Notes: generated by a model not told the origin, from the sequence alone. A DNA stretch of 64,000 nucleotides from Azospirillaceae bacterium (GCA_035645145.1 DASQNC010000049.1:1-64000), one strand, 5' to 3'. Counted from the stretch's first letter, positions 1-10,146 are shown. Program-made: numbers and translations.

Positions 1-273
1 TTTTTGGCGCCGTGCGCGGCGGTAAGCGCGCGCGGCGGACGCTTGGACACGGTTGCGCAGTCGTCTTGGAAGGGGCCGCCCGGCCCCCGCGCCGCCCGGA
101 CCCCCTTGGGGTCCGGGCGGTCGCGCGTGCCCGCCCCCCCCGCACGCCGGCCGGGGCGGGCGGACGGGGAGGGCGGCGGCGCCCGCTCAGTCCGGGGCCG
201 GCCCGGGGCAGGCACGGCAAGCTCCCTTTCATCCGGCCCCGGTGCCCGCACCTCTCGGGCCGCCACGCATCAC
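1..273. other. left-edge intergenic DNA with GC hairpin
   Basis: No gene is recognised here. The stretch is extremely GC-rich. It contains a perfect 13-bp inverted repeat with a 3-nt loop (arms at 92-104 and 108-120). A hairpin of this kind could end transcription arriving from the minus-strand gene at 274-564, but no U-tract follows it, so that role is a guess. Confidence 0.5.
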
Positions 274-564
274 CTAGGCGTCGCCACGCCGATCCAGCTT
301 TTCGAACACTTTCTTCGGATCGGGCCGCGGTGCGTCGGGATCGGGATCCTGGCCCCGGCTCGGGTTGATGTCGTCCCGGCGGAGCCGACGCATTTCGGGA
401 TCCTCGGGCCCATTGGGCGCCATGTCGCCTTCGCTGACCATGCCGGCCTGCTTGTGCAGAACCCGACTGGGTGATGCTTCGCCGGAAGGGGCTCCATTCG
501 CCTCCGGCTGTTCTGTTGTGGGCGTGTCGGCGTCGCCGATGCGGTTGCCGCGGTCTTCGCTCAT
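274..564 (-). CDS. small hydrophilic hypothetical protein (96 aa)
   Basis: An unrecognised 96-residue protein beginning MSEDRGNRIGDADTP. It is rich in Pro, Asp, Arg and Glu, lacks any hydrophobic segment, and ends in a basic/acidic tail (PKKVFEKLDRRGDA), so it is probably soluble and partly disordered. The ATG at 564 was preferred over a longer upstream start because GGAG lies 7 nt before it on the minus strand. The gene is divergent from pntAA with about 155 bp between the starts, so the two promoters share that gap. No function is proposed. The good ribosome site favours a real gene. Confidence 0.55.
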   Translation of the reverse strand: MSEDRGNRIGDADTPTTEQPEANGAPSGEASPSRVLHKQAGMVSEGDMAPNGPEDPEMRRLRRDDINPSRGQDPDPDAPRPDPKKVFEKLDRRGDA

Positions 565-720
565 ACCCGTTCTCCGGTTTCCGGTTCCGTAGGCGCAAAC
601 AGCGGATCGGCGGCGCCATTCCCGGCCGTTGGAACGGCGCTTTTCAAGGGCGCAGGAAATGGGCAACTATTCCAACGACCTAAAGGCATACCCGCCGTTG
701 CATCGACGGAGACAATCCAA

Positions 721-1878
<1,158 letters not shown>

Positions 1879-1882
1879 ACCC

Positions 1883-2335
1883 ATGAGCACACACATCCCC
1901 CCCGCCCAGACGGGCACCCCGCTCGACCTGCAAAGCCAGATCGAGACGCTGCGCAGCGCCGCAGCCGGCCTCCAGGTCCAGGTCGATGCCTTGGCCGCGA
2001 AGGCGGCTGCCCATGCCCAGGCGGCGGCCGATGCCGGCGCCCACGCCGGGTTGCCGTTCTTCGTCACCGGTCTGACCGTGTTCGTGCTGGCCTGCTTCGT
2101 CGGCTACTACGTGGTCTGGCGGGTGACACCGGCGCTGCATTCGCCGCTGATGGCGGTCACCAACGCGGTGTCGTCGGTGATCATCGTCGGTGCACTGATC
2201 GCCGCCGGACCGGCCGGGTTCGACTTTTCCAAGTTCATGGGATTCCTGGCCGTGGTTCTGGCCGCAGTGAACATCTTCGGCGGCTTCATCGTCACCCAGC
2301 GCATGCTGGCGATGTTCCGCAAGAAAGACCGGTGA
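1883..2335 (+). CDS. pntAB: NAD(P) transhydrogenase subunit alpha part 2 (membrane domain)
   Basis: The small membrane subunit of the transhydrogenase, forming part of the domain II proton channel. The 150-residue protein begins [13 protein letters not shown] and has an Ala/Gln-rich N-terminal stretch. Three hydrophobic segments follow at about 54-76, 86-110 and 115-135. The ATG at 1883 was chosen because it sits 4 nt after the pntAA stop and fits the family N-terminus; an upstream in-frame start would overlap pntAA. The gene is followed 13 nt later by pntB. Confidence 0.95.
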   Translation: MSTHIPPAQTGTPLDLQSQIETLRSAAAGLQVQVDALAAKAAAHAQAAADAGAHAGLPFFVTGLTVFVLACFVGYYVVWRVTPALHSPLMAVTNAVSSVIIVGALIAAGPAGFDFSKFMGFLAVVLAAVNIFGGFIVTQRMLAMFRKKDR

Positions 2336-2348
2336 GGGAGCGCGGATC

Positions 2349-3752
2349 ATGGAAACCTTCGCCGCACTCGCCTATCTGGTCGCCGCCATCTGCTTCATCA
2401 TGGCGCTGCGCGGCCTGGCCAGCCCCGTGACCGCCCGCGCCGGGAACGCCTACGGCATCGCCGGCATGGCGGTCGCCATCGTGACGACGCTGATGCTGCC
2501 GGGAGTCGTCTCATACTGGCTGATCATCCTGGGCCTGCTGATCGGCGGCGCCGTCGGGGCCTACATCGCCCAGCAAATCCAGATGACCGCCCTGCCGCAA
2601 CTGGTCGCGGCCTTCCACAGCCTGGTCGGTCTCGCGGCGGTCCTCGTCGGGGCGGCCGCGTTTGCCAACCCGCAGGCCTACGGCATCGGCACGGCGGGCG
2701 ACATCCATGCCGGCAGCCTGGTGGAAATGGCCATCGGCGTCGCGATCGGCGCCATCACCTTCACCGGCTCGGTGGTCGCATTCGGCAAGTTGCAGGGCCT
2801 GATCGCCGGCAAGCCGCTGGTCTTCCCCCACCAGCACAAGCTGAACGCGGCGTTGGGTGGCCTGCTGGTGCTGCTGGTCATCTGGTTCGTGTCCGCCCAG
2901 TCGGCAACGGCGTTCGTCCTGATCGTGCTGCTGTCGTTCGCGCTCGGCCTGCTCCTGATCCTGCCCATTGGTGGGGCGGACATGCCGGTCGTCATTTCGA
3001 TGCTGAACAGCTACTCGGGTTGGGCGGCCGCGGGCATCGGCTTCACGCTCGAAAACCATCTGCTGATCATCACCGGTGCCCTGGTCGGCGCATCGGGCGC
3101 CATCCTCAGCTACATCATGTGCAAGGGGATGAACCGCTCGATCTTCAACGTGATCCTGGGTGGTTTCGGCGGCGAAGGGGCCGTCGCGGGCGCGGGCGCC
3201 GGTGCGCAGGACCGCAACGTGAAGGCGGGTTCGGCCGAGGATGCGGCCTACATCATGCAGAACGCCCGCACGGTGATCGTGGTCCCCGGCTACGGCATGG
3301 CCGTGGCGCAGGCCCAGCATGCATTGCGCGAGTTGGCGGACCTGCTGAAGAAGGAAGGCGTGGAGGTGAAGTACGCCATCCATCCGGTGGCCGGCCGCAT
3401 GCCCGGGCACATGAACGTCCTGCTGGCCGAGGCCAACGTCCCCTACGACGAGGTCTTCGAACTGGAGGAGATCAACCGCGACTTCGCCCAGGCCGACGTG
3501 GCGTACGTCATCGGCGCCAACGACGTGACCAATCCGGCGGCCAAGACCGATCCGTCGAGCGCCATCTACGGTATGCCGATCCTGGACGTGGAAAGGGCCA
3601 AAACCGTTTTCTTCGTCAAACGGTCCATGGCGTCCGGTTATGCCGGCGTGGAGAACGAGCTGTTCTTCCGCGACAACACCATGATGCTCTTCGGCGATGC
3701 CAAGAAGGTGACCGAGGAAGTCGTCAAGGCGCTGTCAGGCAGCGGCCACTGA
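2349..3752 (+). CDS. pntB: NAD(P) transhydrogenase subunit beta
   Basis: The beta subunit carries the rest of membrane domain II and the NADP(H)-binding domain III. The 467-residue protein starts with a long series of hydrophobic helices (about residues 1-260). A glycine/alanine-rich hinge near 275-290 follows, then a soluble domain III with the NADP motif VPGYGMAVAQAQ at about 312 and the conserved GRMPGHMNVLLAEA near 350. Length is normal for the family. It ends the operon and a strong hairpin lies 12 nt after the stop. Confidence 0.97.
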   Translation: METFAALAYLVAAICFIMALRGLASPVTARAGNAYGIAGMAVAIVTTLMLPGVVSYWLIILGLLIGGAVGAYIAQQIQMTALPQLVAAFHSLVGLAAVLVGAAAFANPQAYGIGTAGDIHAGSLVEMAIGVAIGAITFTGSVVAFGKLQGLIAGKPLVFPHQHKLNAALGGLLVLLVIWFVSAQSATAFVLIVLLSFALGLLLILPIGGADMPVVISMLNSYSGWAAAGIGFTLENHLLIITGALVGASGAILSYIMCKGMNRSIFNVILGGFGGEGAVAGAGAGAQDRNVKAGSAEDAAYIMQNARTVIVVPGYGMAVAQAQHALRELADLLKKEGVEVKYAIHPVAGRMPGHMNVLLAEANVPYDEVFELEEINRDFAQADVAYVIGANDVTNPAAKTDPSSAIYGMPILDVERAKTVFFVKRSMASGYAGVENELFFRDNTMMLFGDAKKVTEEVVKALSGSGH

Positions 3753-3763
3753 GATCGTCACGG

Positions 3764-3795
3764 CCCCCAGCTCCTCCGCGCGGAGGAGTTGGGGG
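3764..3795 (+). terminator. hairpin after pntB
   Basis: A 14-bp stem (3764-3777 with 3782-3795, one G:U pair) and a GCGC loop begin 12 nt after the pntB stop. There is no U-tract, so termination is inferred from stem strength and position. Confidence 0.5.
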
Positions 3796-3852
3796 GCGGC
3801 TGAGACGGGGCACGTCGCCGCATGCCCGTGACGGCTGGCCGGTCCATCCCAC

Positions 3853-4209
3853 ATGGAAGGCATGCCGCGGCTTGCGCCATTGCCCATTCCCGGCCGCTCC
3901 AAACCTGCGCGGGGTGGGAGCCTGGGACCGTGCCCCATCTGCGGGCGTGACATGATCGCCGGTCCGTCGGTGGAGGCGCATCACTTGGTGCCGCGCACCT
4001 ATGGCGGCAAGGTGACGGTGGACATCCATCGTGTGTGCCACCGTAAGATCCACGCCGAGTTGAGCGAGCGCGAGCTGCGCGACCTCTATCACACGGTGGA
4101 GGCGCTGCGCGCCCATCCTGCCATATCGGCGTTCGTGAAATGGGTTGCGCGCAAGCCACCCGAATTCACCACACGGACGTTCAAGCGCAAAGCCACGGGC
4201 GTCGACTAG
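3853..4209 (+). CDS. HNH-type zinc-finger protein
   Basis: A 118-residue protein with the layout of a compact HNH/treble-clef nuclease fold. It has a CPIC pair at 27-30, an HH pair at 43-44 within AHHLVPRTYGG, and CHRKIH at 62-67. This spacing supplies metal ligands and the first catalytic His of HNH nucleases. The remainder is an alpha-helical tail. The gene stands alone between pntB and a converging binding-protein gene, with no methylase, phage or restriction partner. A housekeeping or unknown role is therefore as likely as DNA cleavage. No clear Shine-Dalgarno is visible; the start could also be the inner ATG four codons later. Confidence 0.75.
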   Translation: MEGMPRLAPLPIPGRSKPARGGSLGPCPICGRDMIAGPSVEAHHLVPRTYGGKVTVDIHRVCHRKIHAELSERELRDLYHTVEALRAHPAISAFVKWVARKPPEFTTRTFKRKATGVD

Positions 4210-4227
4210 TCCCCAATGCAACAAAGA

Positions 4228-4253
4228 GCTTGGCCCCCGTTCGGGGGCCAAGC
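4228..4253 (-). terminator. intrinsic terminator between converging genes
   Basis: A perfect 11-bp GC-rich stem with a 4-nt loop lies between the HNH gene and the converging binding-protein gene. Read on the minus strand it is followed by TCTTTGTTG, so it best serves the minus-strand gene. Confidence 0.7.
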
Positions 4254-4278
4254 GTCCGGCGAAGTCACAGGCCTGGTG

Positions 4279-5067
4279 TTATTTGGCCTTGGTCTTGGCC
4301 GCCCAATCCGCAAATCCACGCTCGACGATCTTCTCCGCTTCTCCGGAGGCGACCATCGCCTGGATACGCTCGCCGACCTTCGCCGCCAACGTCGCGCATG
4401 GCGATTTTTTGGAGAATCCGAAGTGGACGGCGGCCGTGTTGGCGATGAAGGGTGCCCTCACGACGGCGTCCTTGGCCAAATCGGAGCTGGCGAGGCCGCT
4501 GCGCCCCGAAAAATCGCTTACCAGGAAATAATCAACCCGCCCGGCGTCGACCATTTTGAATGCGGAATTGATATTGTCGCTGTCGCCAAGGTCCAGTTTT
4601 GCCGAAGCGAAGCTGTCGAACTCGCTTCCGAAGAGGAAGCCGCGCACCTTCAGCCCGCGCAGGCCGGTGAGCTGTTCCTTCGTCTCAACAGGCTTCGCAC
4701 CCTTCTTGACCCAGGCGTGCGCCGGATCCTTGGCAAATGGCGGGGATACGAAGGTGGTGAACTCTTCCCGTGCCGGGAAATGGTAAATTCCGGGAATGAG
4801 GTCGATTTCGCCTGCCTTGAACTGGTCCAGCGCACGCTGGTATGCGCCCAAGCTGACGATCTCGATCGGGATTTTGAGATCGCCAAACACCCGCTTTGCC
4901 ATCTCGATCCCGGCCCCGGACATCGACGCCCCTTCTTCCCAGATGAGCGGCGGGAACTGGGGATGGCCGGAGATCTTGACCGTCTTGCACTCTTGGGCCA
5001 GAGCGGACGAGCTGGCGACGGTGATCACCGCGACGAGAGCCGTGCGTAAGGAAACGGACATGTTCAT
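4279..5067 (-). CDS. periplasmic solute-binding protein, SBP_bac_3 family
   Basis: A 262-residue binding protein of the polar amino acid / MltF-like family. A signal peptide ends near SSALA-QE (about residue 24). The mature part has the two-lobe pattern of family 3 proteins, including GAYQRALDQFKAGEIDLIPG and a C-terminal region near GFSKKSPC. No permease or ATPase lies beside it, so it is an orphan binding protein. It may feed a transporter elsewhere or act as a sensory protein. Two starts are possible. GGGG abuts the first ATG (5067) and is correctly spaced for the second at 5061, so translation may begin at the second Met. Confidence 0.85.
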   Translation of the reverse strand: MNMSVSLRTALVAVITVASSSALAQECKTVKISGHPQFPPLIWEEGASMSGAGIEMAKRVFGDLKIPIEIVSLGAYQRALDQFKAGEIDLIPGIYHFPAREEFTTFVSPPFAKDPAHAWVKKGAKPVETKEQLTGLRGLKVRGFLFGSEFDSFASAKLDLGDSDNINSAFKMVDAGRVDYFLVSDFSGRSGLASSDLAKDAVVRAPFIANTAAVHFGFSKKSPCATLAAKVGERIQAMVASGEAEKIVERGFADWAAKTKAK

Positions 5068-5406
5068 CCCCGGTTGAGTTGCAATCTGTTAAATATTGTT
5101 GGTAGATTAAAAACTAATTACACGTATTCGTAGGGATATGTTCGCGGGTTCGTGCTGTTCGCCGCCACCGGCCTGGGATCCGCATCGGGGATCCCATTGT
5201 TGCCCATACCATTGTGCAGGTCTGCCGGCAGGACGCCGATCCACAGGGAGGGGCGGGACGGTGGCCTTTCCCTTCCTGGCCTGACCGCCAAACCCATCAT
5301 TCTGCCCGATGCGCCGGGGCGCGCGTTCAGGCGGATGGGTTTCGTCTGTCTGTTCGTGAGGAGATGTGACGGGCGTGCGCACCGTCCGGCCGGAATTTGC
5401 CCTCGG
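5068..5406. promoter_or_regulatory. AT-rich promoter region upstream of the orphan binding protein
   Basis: No gene is recognised in this interval. Positions about 5085-5135 are strikingly AT-rich compared with the surroundings and lie directly upstream of the minus-strand binding-protein start, where a promoter is expected. The remainder is ordinary GC-rich sequence without a supported reading frame. Confidence 0.4.
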
Positions 5407-5439
5407 CGGCCGGCGGCGGGCTACGCCCGCCGCCGGCCG
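5407..5439 (-). terminator. hairpin after the lipoprotein gene
   Basis: A perfect 15-bp stem (5407-5421 with 5425-5439) with a TAC loop follows the minus-strand lipoprotein gene by 14 nt. No U-run is present. Confidence 0.5.
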
Positions 5440-5453
5440 TCCGGGCCTTGGTC

Positions 5454-5660
5454 TTACGGGGTTTTGATGCGTTCCTCGGTCCGGGTCGTCGAAGTCACCG
5501 GCGAGCCGGTGTAGTTGCCGCCGGAAAAGGCGCCCGTGCCGCCGCCGCCGGGTGCGACCGTGGTGGTGGTCGTGCGGCTGACACTCGTCTCGTCCGAGCC
5601 GCACGCCGCGAGGAGGAGGGCGGTTCCCGCGACCGCCGCGATGCTGGCGAGGATGCGCAT
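5454..5660 (-). CDS. small lipoprotein (68 aa)
   Basis: A 68-residue protein with a classical lipoprotein signal: MRIL start, hydrophobic core, then the lipobox LAAC with Cys at 20, so it should be acylated and membrane-anchored. The mature part is low-complexity: a Thr run (TTTTTV), a Gly run and a Thr/Ser-rich tail. No domain is recognised. AAGGA lies about 8 nt before the ATG. The gene is divergent from dctP with about 185 bp between starts. Function unknown. Confidence 0.7.
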   Translation of the reverse strand: MRILASIAAVAGTALLLAACGSDETSVSRTTTTTVAPGGGGTGAFSGGNYTGSPVTSTTRTEERIKTP

Positions 5661-5847
5661 GACGCTGTCCTTTCGGTTGTGAAACGTCCTCTGACAAACG
5701 TTCAAGGCTCCTTGCGGTTCACGGAAGGTCGCGTGCGGACCCGCAGCGGTGCGCTTTGTGAACGGCTCGGTTTGTCGGGTTGTGTTTTGTTGCGTCTTCG
5801 GAGCAATAATCCTCCAACAACGAAACAAACGAACCGGGAGGATGTCC

Positions 5848-6822
5848 ATGAAGATCGCAGCCCTTCTCGGGGCCATCACCACCGCCGCCGTCCTCAGTAT
5901 CGGTCCCGCGGTTGCCCAGACGAGCGTGCGCATCGGCTATGCGCTTGCGCCCGACTCCCACTACGGAGTGGCCGCCAAGGCCTTCGGCGACGAGTTGGCC
6001 AGGCTGACCGGCAACCGCTTCAAGGTCGAGCACTTCCCATCGAGCCAGCTGGGCGGCGAGCGGGAGATGATCGAAAGCCTCCAGCTCGGCACACTGGACA
6101 TGACCGTCACCTCCACGGGCCCGGTCAGCAATTTCGTGCCGGAGGTCGGCATCACGGACATCCCCTTCCTGTTCCGGGACACCGCGCATGCCCGTGCGGT
6201 GCTGGACGGCCCCATCGGCCAGGAGATCCTGTCCAAGTTCCCGGCGCGCGGCATCATCGCCCTGGCCTGGGGGGAGCAGGGCTTCCGCCATCTGACCAAT
6301 GGCCGCCTGCCGGTTCAGGCGCCGGGCGATTTGAAGGGCCTGAAGCTCCGCACCATGGAGAACCAGGTCCATATGACCGCCTTCCGCACGCTCGGGGCCA
6401 ACCCGACGCCCATGGCGTGGCCGGAAGTGATCCCCGGCCTGCGGCAGGGCACCATCGATGGGCAGGAGAACCCGATCTCGGTCATCACCTCGGCCCGTCT
6501 GTTCGAGGTGCAGAAGCACCTGACGCTTACGCGCCACGTGTTCTCCCCGGCTGTGGTCCTGTTGTCGTCGTCGGTGCACGCGACGCTTTCCGACGCCGAC
6601 AAGCAGGCGTTCCAACAGGCCGCCAAGGTCGCCCAGACAGCCATGCGTGGCTTCGTGGACGAGGTCGAGCGCCGCGGCGTCGCCGAACTGAAGGCGGCCG
6701 GAATGCAGGTGGTCGAGGGGGTCGACACCGCGCAGTTCCAGCAGGTGCTGGCGCCCGCCTACGCCGAATACGCCAAGCGCTACGGCCAAGCCAACATCGA
6801 CCGCATTCGCGCTTACAAGTGA
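5848..6822 (+). CDS. dctP: TRAP transporter substrate-binding protein (DctP family)
   Basis: The periplasmic receptor of a tripartite ATP-independent importer, typically for C4-dicarboxylates or other organic acids. The protein is 324 residues. Its signal peptide ends at about AVAQ-TS (residue 24). Family features include SSQLGGEREMIESLQLGTLD near 66-85 and a conserved central Arg region (LKLRTMENQVH) near 168-178. Start 5848 was chosen because GGGAGG ends 6 nt before it; the ATG two codons upstream would be too close. dctQ and dctM follow in the same direction. The ligand cannot be read from sequence. Confidence 0.92.
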   Translation: MKIAALLGAITTAAVLSIGPAVAQTSVRIGYALAPDSHYGVAAKAFGDELARLTGNRFKVEHFPSSQLGGEREMIESLQLGTLDMTVTSTGPVSNFVPEVGITDIPFLFRDTAHARAVLDGPIGQEILSKFPARGIIALAWGEQGFRHLTNGRLPVQAPGDLKGLKLRTMENQVHMTAFRTLGANPTPMAWPEVIPGLRQGTIDGQENPISVITSARLFEVQKHLTLTRHVFSPAVVLLSSSVHATLSDADKQAFQQAAKVAQTAMRGFVDEVERRGVAELKAAGMQVVEGVDTAQFQQVLAPAYAEYAKRYGQANIDRIRAYK

Positions 6823-6905
6823 CCGGCCCCGACATGCGCGCGTCCGCTCCGCGGCATCTTCAACGGCCGCGGAGCGGCGCCGCCATCCCGCATCCCCGCA
6901 GGTCC

Positions 6906-7421
6906 ATGATCGAGACCCTCGACCGTGCCGTCGTCCGGGCGAACCAGATCCTCCTCATGGTGATCCTGGCTGCCATGACGGTCGTCATCTTCGCCAACGT
7001 CGCGCTGCGCTATCTGACGGACGAATCCATCCTGTGGGCGGAGGAAGTCGCGCGGTACCTGATGATCTGGCTGACGTTCCTGGGGGCCGGCCTCGTCCTG
7101 CGCTACGGTGGTCATCTGGCCGTGGACAATCTGCAGGATGCGCTGGGTTCCGGTGCCGCAAAGGGGCTGCGGGTGCTGATCCTGGCCCTGGTGGCCGTGT
7201 TCTGCGGCTTCATGATATGGATCGGCATCGGCTTCGTCGGCCGCACCTGGGCGCAGACGACGCCCGTGACCGATCTGCCGTTCGGTCTTGTTTACGCGGC
7301 CATGCCCGTGGGATGCGGCCTCATCCTGCTGCACCTGCTGATGATCGGGCGCCGCTTCGTCGTGGACCGCCGATACGACACCCAGGAAGGCTTCGACCCG
7401 TCCGCGAGCGGTTCGCTGTGA
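6906..7421 (+). CDS. dctQ: TRAP transporter small permease (DctQ family)
   Basis: The four-helix small membrane subunit of the TRAP importer. It has 171 residues with hydrophobic segments near 14-35, 50-70, 90-112 and 130-150. The family motif around ALRYLTDESILWAEEVARY sits at about 37-55. The ATG at 6906 is the first start after dctP that preserves the family N-terminus; its ribosome site is weak. The stop overlaps the dctM start, so the two membrane subunits are translationally coupled. Confidence 0.9.
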   Translation: MIETLDRAVVRANQILLMVILAAMTVVIFANVALRYLTDESILWAEEVARYLMIWLTFLGAGLVLRYGGHLAVDNLQDALGSGAAKGLRVLILALVAVFCGFMIWIGIGFVGRTWAQTTPVTDLPFGLVYAAMPVGCGLILLHLLMIGRRFVVDRRYDTQEGFDPSASGSL

Positions 7422-8704
7422 TCACATCCATCCTGTTCGGCACCCTGGTCCTGCTGATAGCCCTTGGGGTGCCCGTGGCCTTCGCCATGGGCCTGTCATC
7501 CATCGCGGCGGTCGTGGCCCAGGGGCTTCCCTTGTTCGCCATCGCCCAGCGCCTGTTCGCCGGGATCGACAGCTTCCCCCTGATGGCCGTGCCGTTCTTC
7601 CTGCTTGCCGCCGAACTGATGACCGGCGGCGCATTGGCCGAGGTCCTGCTGCGTTTCGCCGCGCAGTTCGTCGGGCATGTGCGTGGCGGGCTCGGCCACA
7701 CCAATGTGGTGACGCTGACCTTCTTCTCCGGCATCAGCGGGTCGGCCATCGCGGATGCCGCCGGGCCGGGCTCCATCCTGATCCGGCAGATGCGCAACTC
7801 CGGCTATCCGGTCGAGTACGCGGCCGCTTTGACCGCCGCCACCGCCATCGTCGGCCCGATCATTCCGCCATCCATCATCATGATCATCTACGCGCTGCAG
7901 GACCAGCGCGTGTCGGTCATCGCCCTGTTCATTGCCGGCATCCTGCCGGGCCTGCTGATCTCGGGCGGGCTTCTGGCCTACAACCACTGGGTCAGCGTCC
8001 GGCGCAACTACCGCGCCGAGGGCGGTTTCCCCAGCTTCCGCGAAGCGGTTGTGAACACGTGGCGTGCGCTTCCCGCACTGTTCCTGCCGGTGCTGATCGT
8101 CGGCGGCATCCACAGCGGTGCCTTCACGCCGACCGAGGCGTCGGTGGTGGCCGTGGCCTACGCCTTGTTCGCGGGGATGGTCGTGTACCGGACCCTCACC
8201 CCCCGGATGCTGCCCGGCATACTCCTTCGGGCTTCGCTGCTGACGGCGTCGGTGCTGCTGATCGTCGCCACCTCGGCCACCTTCGCCTGGGTGCTGACCT
8301 TCGCCCAGGTCCCCCAGGCACTGGCCCAGTGGATCATCGGGCTGGACCTCAGCCCGCTCGCGTTCCTGCTCGCCGTGAACGTCCTGCTGCTGATCTTCGG
8401 CATCTTCATCGAGCCGTTGCCGGGCGTGATGATCCTGGTGCCGATCCTGGCACCGATGGCGGCGGCGTTGGGCATTGACCCGGTGCACTTCGCCATCGTG
8501 GTCATCGTCAATCTGACGATCGGCATGATCACACCGCCGGTCGGCGGGTTGATTTTCGTGACGGCCCTGGTCGCGCGCATCCCGGTGTCCGCGGTGGTGC
8601 GCGAACTGTGGCCGATGTTGGGGGTCCAACTGGTGATCCTGGCACTGCTGACGCTCGTCCCCGAAATCAGCCTGTGGCTGCCGCGCCTGATGCTGGGCCG
8701 CTGA
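7418..8704 (+). CDS. dctM: TRAP transporter large permease (DctM family)
   Basis: The large membrane subunit that moves substrate and sodium through the TRAP importer. It has 428 residues and about a dozen hydrophobic segments. Family motifs include SGSAIADAAGPGSILI near 108-123 and IVGPIIPPSIIMIIYA near 144-159. The start is taken as the GTG at 7418, which overlaps the dctQ stop by 4 nt (GTGA), gives the expected length and places the first helix at the N-terminus. Longer in-frame starts lie within dctQ and would add a charged non-family extension. Confidence 0.93.
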   Translation: MITSILFGTLVLLIALGVPVAFAMGLSSIAAVVAQGLPLFAIAQRLFAGIDSFPLMAVPFFLLAAELMTGGALAEVLLRFAAQFVGHVRGGLGHTNVVTLTFFSGISGSAIADAAGPGSILIRQMRNSGYPVEYAAALTAATAIVGPIIPPSIIMIIYALQDQRVSVIALFIAGILPGLLISGGLLAYNHWVSVRRNYRAEGGFPSFREAVVNTWRALPALFLPVLIVGGIHSGAFTPTEASVVAVAYALFAGMVVYRTLTPRMLPGILLRASLLTASVLLIVATSATFAWVLTFAQVPQALAQWIIGLDLSPLAFLLAVNVLLLIFGIFIEPLPGVMILVPILAPMAAALGIDPVHFAIVVIVNLTIGMITPPVGGLIFVTALVARIPVSAVVRELWPMLGVQLVILALLTLVPEISLWLPRLMLGR

Positions 8705-8715
8705 TGACGGGGGGC

Positions 8716-9003
8716 CTACGTTCCCTCGACAGCCACCATGCGGAGTGTGGCCGCGCCCGCACGGACCTCACGCGCCTTGGCGTATTCCGGACTGTCATAG
8801 AAGCGGCGCGCGGCGTCCAGACTCGGAAATTCCAGGATCACCAGCCGGGACGGCGTCCAGTCGCCCTCCAGCACGTCCATGGCGCCGCCGCGCGCAAGAT
8901 AGCGGCCGCCGTACGCCGCGACGACGCCCGACGCGATGGCCTTGTAGTCTTCGTACGTCCCGGGGGCGGTGACCTGCGTTTCAATGACGACATAGGCGGC
9001 CAT
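8716..9003 (-). CDS. DUF1330 family protein (95 aa)
   Basis: A small ferredoxin-like alpha/beta-barrel protein of the DUF1330 type. It contains YLARGGAMDVLEGDW near 34-48, VILEFPSLDAARRFYDSPEY near 53-72 and a beta-strand end. Family members are dimeric proteins of unsettled function. The ATG at 9003 has GGAGGG about 7 nt upstream; a longer open frame extends upstream but lacks family similarity. It converges on dctM with only 11 bp between the stops. A pair of direct repeats lies about 90 nt upstream of its start. Confidence 0.85.
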   Translation of the reverse strand: MAAYVVIETQVTAPGTYEDYKAIASGVVAAYGGRYLARGGAMDVLEGDWTPSRLVILEFPSLDAARRFYDSPEYAKAREVRAGAATLRMVAVEGT

Positions 9004-9085
9004 GTCCGTACCCTCCGGCGGTCTGGATGAGGTGTCGACCATCCTGGTCCCGTCCCGGAGCCCGGTCCATGAAAAGCGGCCGGGT

Positions 9086-9115
9086 TCACGAAATCGCCCC
9101 GACTCACGAAATCGC
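9086..9115. repeat. 12-bp direct repeat upstream of the DUF1330 gene
   Basis: The 12-mer TCACGAAATCGC occurs at 9086-9097 and again at 9104-9115, one start every 18 bp. It lies 83-112 bp upstream of the minus-strand DUF1330 start and inside no supported gene. This arrangement resembles a pair of operator half-sites, but no regulator is identified. Confidence 0.45.
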
Positions 9116-9218
9116 AAGGCACAAATGCCGAAAGCCGTCACCGCAATTGCGGGACGGCTTTGCAAAGCATGGTCAACAGACCCTGGTCTTAACGCGGCGA
9201 GGAGCCGGTTGAGGGCTC

Positions 9219-9422
9219 TCAGTAGCCCTCGCGGTCCATGCGCTTGCGCAGGAGCTTGCGCAGCCGGCGCACAGCTTCCGCCTTTTCGCGGGCGCGCTTC
9301 TCCGACGGCTTCTCGTAGTTCCGGCGCAGCTTCATCTCACGGAAGATGCCTTCACGCTGCATCTTCTTCTTCAGCGCCCGGAGGGCCTGGTCAACGTTGT
9401 TGTCGCGAACGAGAACTTGCAC
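9219..9422 (-). CDS. rpsU: 30S ribosomal protein S21
   Basis: A short basic protein of the small ribosomal subunit needed for initiation. The 67 residues read [20 protein letters not shown] at the start, then a highly basic helical tail ([13 protein letters not shown]). This matches alphaproteobacterial S21. The start must be the GTG at 9422, since no ATG is near and family N-termini begin MQVLVRDN. A GGAG-type site lies rather far (about 12 nt) upstream. It is monocistronic and divergent from def. Confidence 0.95.
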   Translation of the reverse strand: MQVLVRDNNVDQALRALKKKMQREGIFREMKLRRNYEKPSEKRAREKAEAVRRLRKLLRKRMDREGY

Positions 9423-9574
9423 GGCTTGACGTCTCTCCAAGTCAGATGGACCGGGTGCACCCCCGGCTGGGATAAGCCGGATTGTGCCCGGCGGATGGCT
9501 CCTCGAGCTTGCGTGGGTTCCTATCACAGGTAGGATCGCCTGTGAAGCGCATACCGACCAGCCCGAACGGACAG

Positions 9575-10105
9575 ATGACACTCCTGAAGATCGCCCGCAT
9601 GGGCCACCCGGTCCTCCGCCGTGTCGCCGACCCGGTTGCGGACCCCACCGACCCGAACATCCGGCGTCTGGCGCAGGATATGATCGAAACCATGATCGAC
9701 GCACCGGGAATCGGCCTCGCCGCGCCGCAGATCCACGCGCCCCTGCGCCTCATCGTGTTCCGGGTGCCGGCGGCCCGGTCCACCGGCCAGCCCGACGACG
9801 GGCCCTTGCCCGACACCGTGGTGGTGAACCCCGTGGTCGAACCGGTCGGGGATGAGCGGACGATGCGCTGGGAAGGGTGCCTGTCGATTCCCGGCCTGCG
9901 CGGCGAAGTGCCCCGCTGGAACCGCATCCTTTACCGCGGCTGGGACCTGGACGGGCGGCCGGTGGAGCGGATGGCCTCGGGCACCCACGCGGGCGTCGTG
10001 CAGCACGAGGTGGACCACCTGGACGGTGTGCTCTACATCGACCGCATGCCCGACTTGAAGCGCCTCGCCTTCAACGAGGAGATGCGCCACTTCGTGCAGG
10101 ATTGA
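9575..10105 (+). CDS. def: peptide deformylase
   Basis: Removes the formyl group from the N-terminal Met of nascent proteins using a metal centre. The 176-residue protein shows all three family motifs: GIGLAAPQ at 45-52, EGCLSIP at 100-106 with metal ligand Cys102, and HEVDH at 144-148 with two His ligands and the catalytic Glu. The start at 9575 gives the typical [15 protein letters not shown]-terminus; a weak GGAC precedes it. The usual partner fmt is not adjacent; a COQ9-family gene follows 41 nt downstream. Confidence 0.96.
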   Translation: MTLLKIARMGHPVLRRVADPVADPTDPNIRRLAQDMIETMIDAPGIGLAAPQIHAPLRLIVFRVPAARSTGQPDDGPLPDTVVVNPVVEPVGDERTMRWEGCLSIPGLRGEVPRWNRILYRGWDLDGRPVERMASGTHAGVVQHEVDHLDGVLYIDRMPDLKRLAFNEEMRHFVQD

Positions 10106-10146
10106 CCGCCGGAAATCCGGCAGGCACCTTCGGGAACCGACGACCC

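Noticed and set aside
2511-3410. Long minus-strand open frame opposite pntB
   Set aside because: His/Asp/Gln/Arg-rich shadow frame typical of the antisense of GC-rich membrane protein genes; no ribosome site or domain.
3853-4209. HNH protein considered as part of a mobile intron or restriction system
   Set aside because: No methylase, intron structure, repeats or phage genes surround it.
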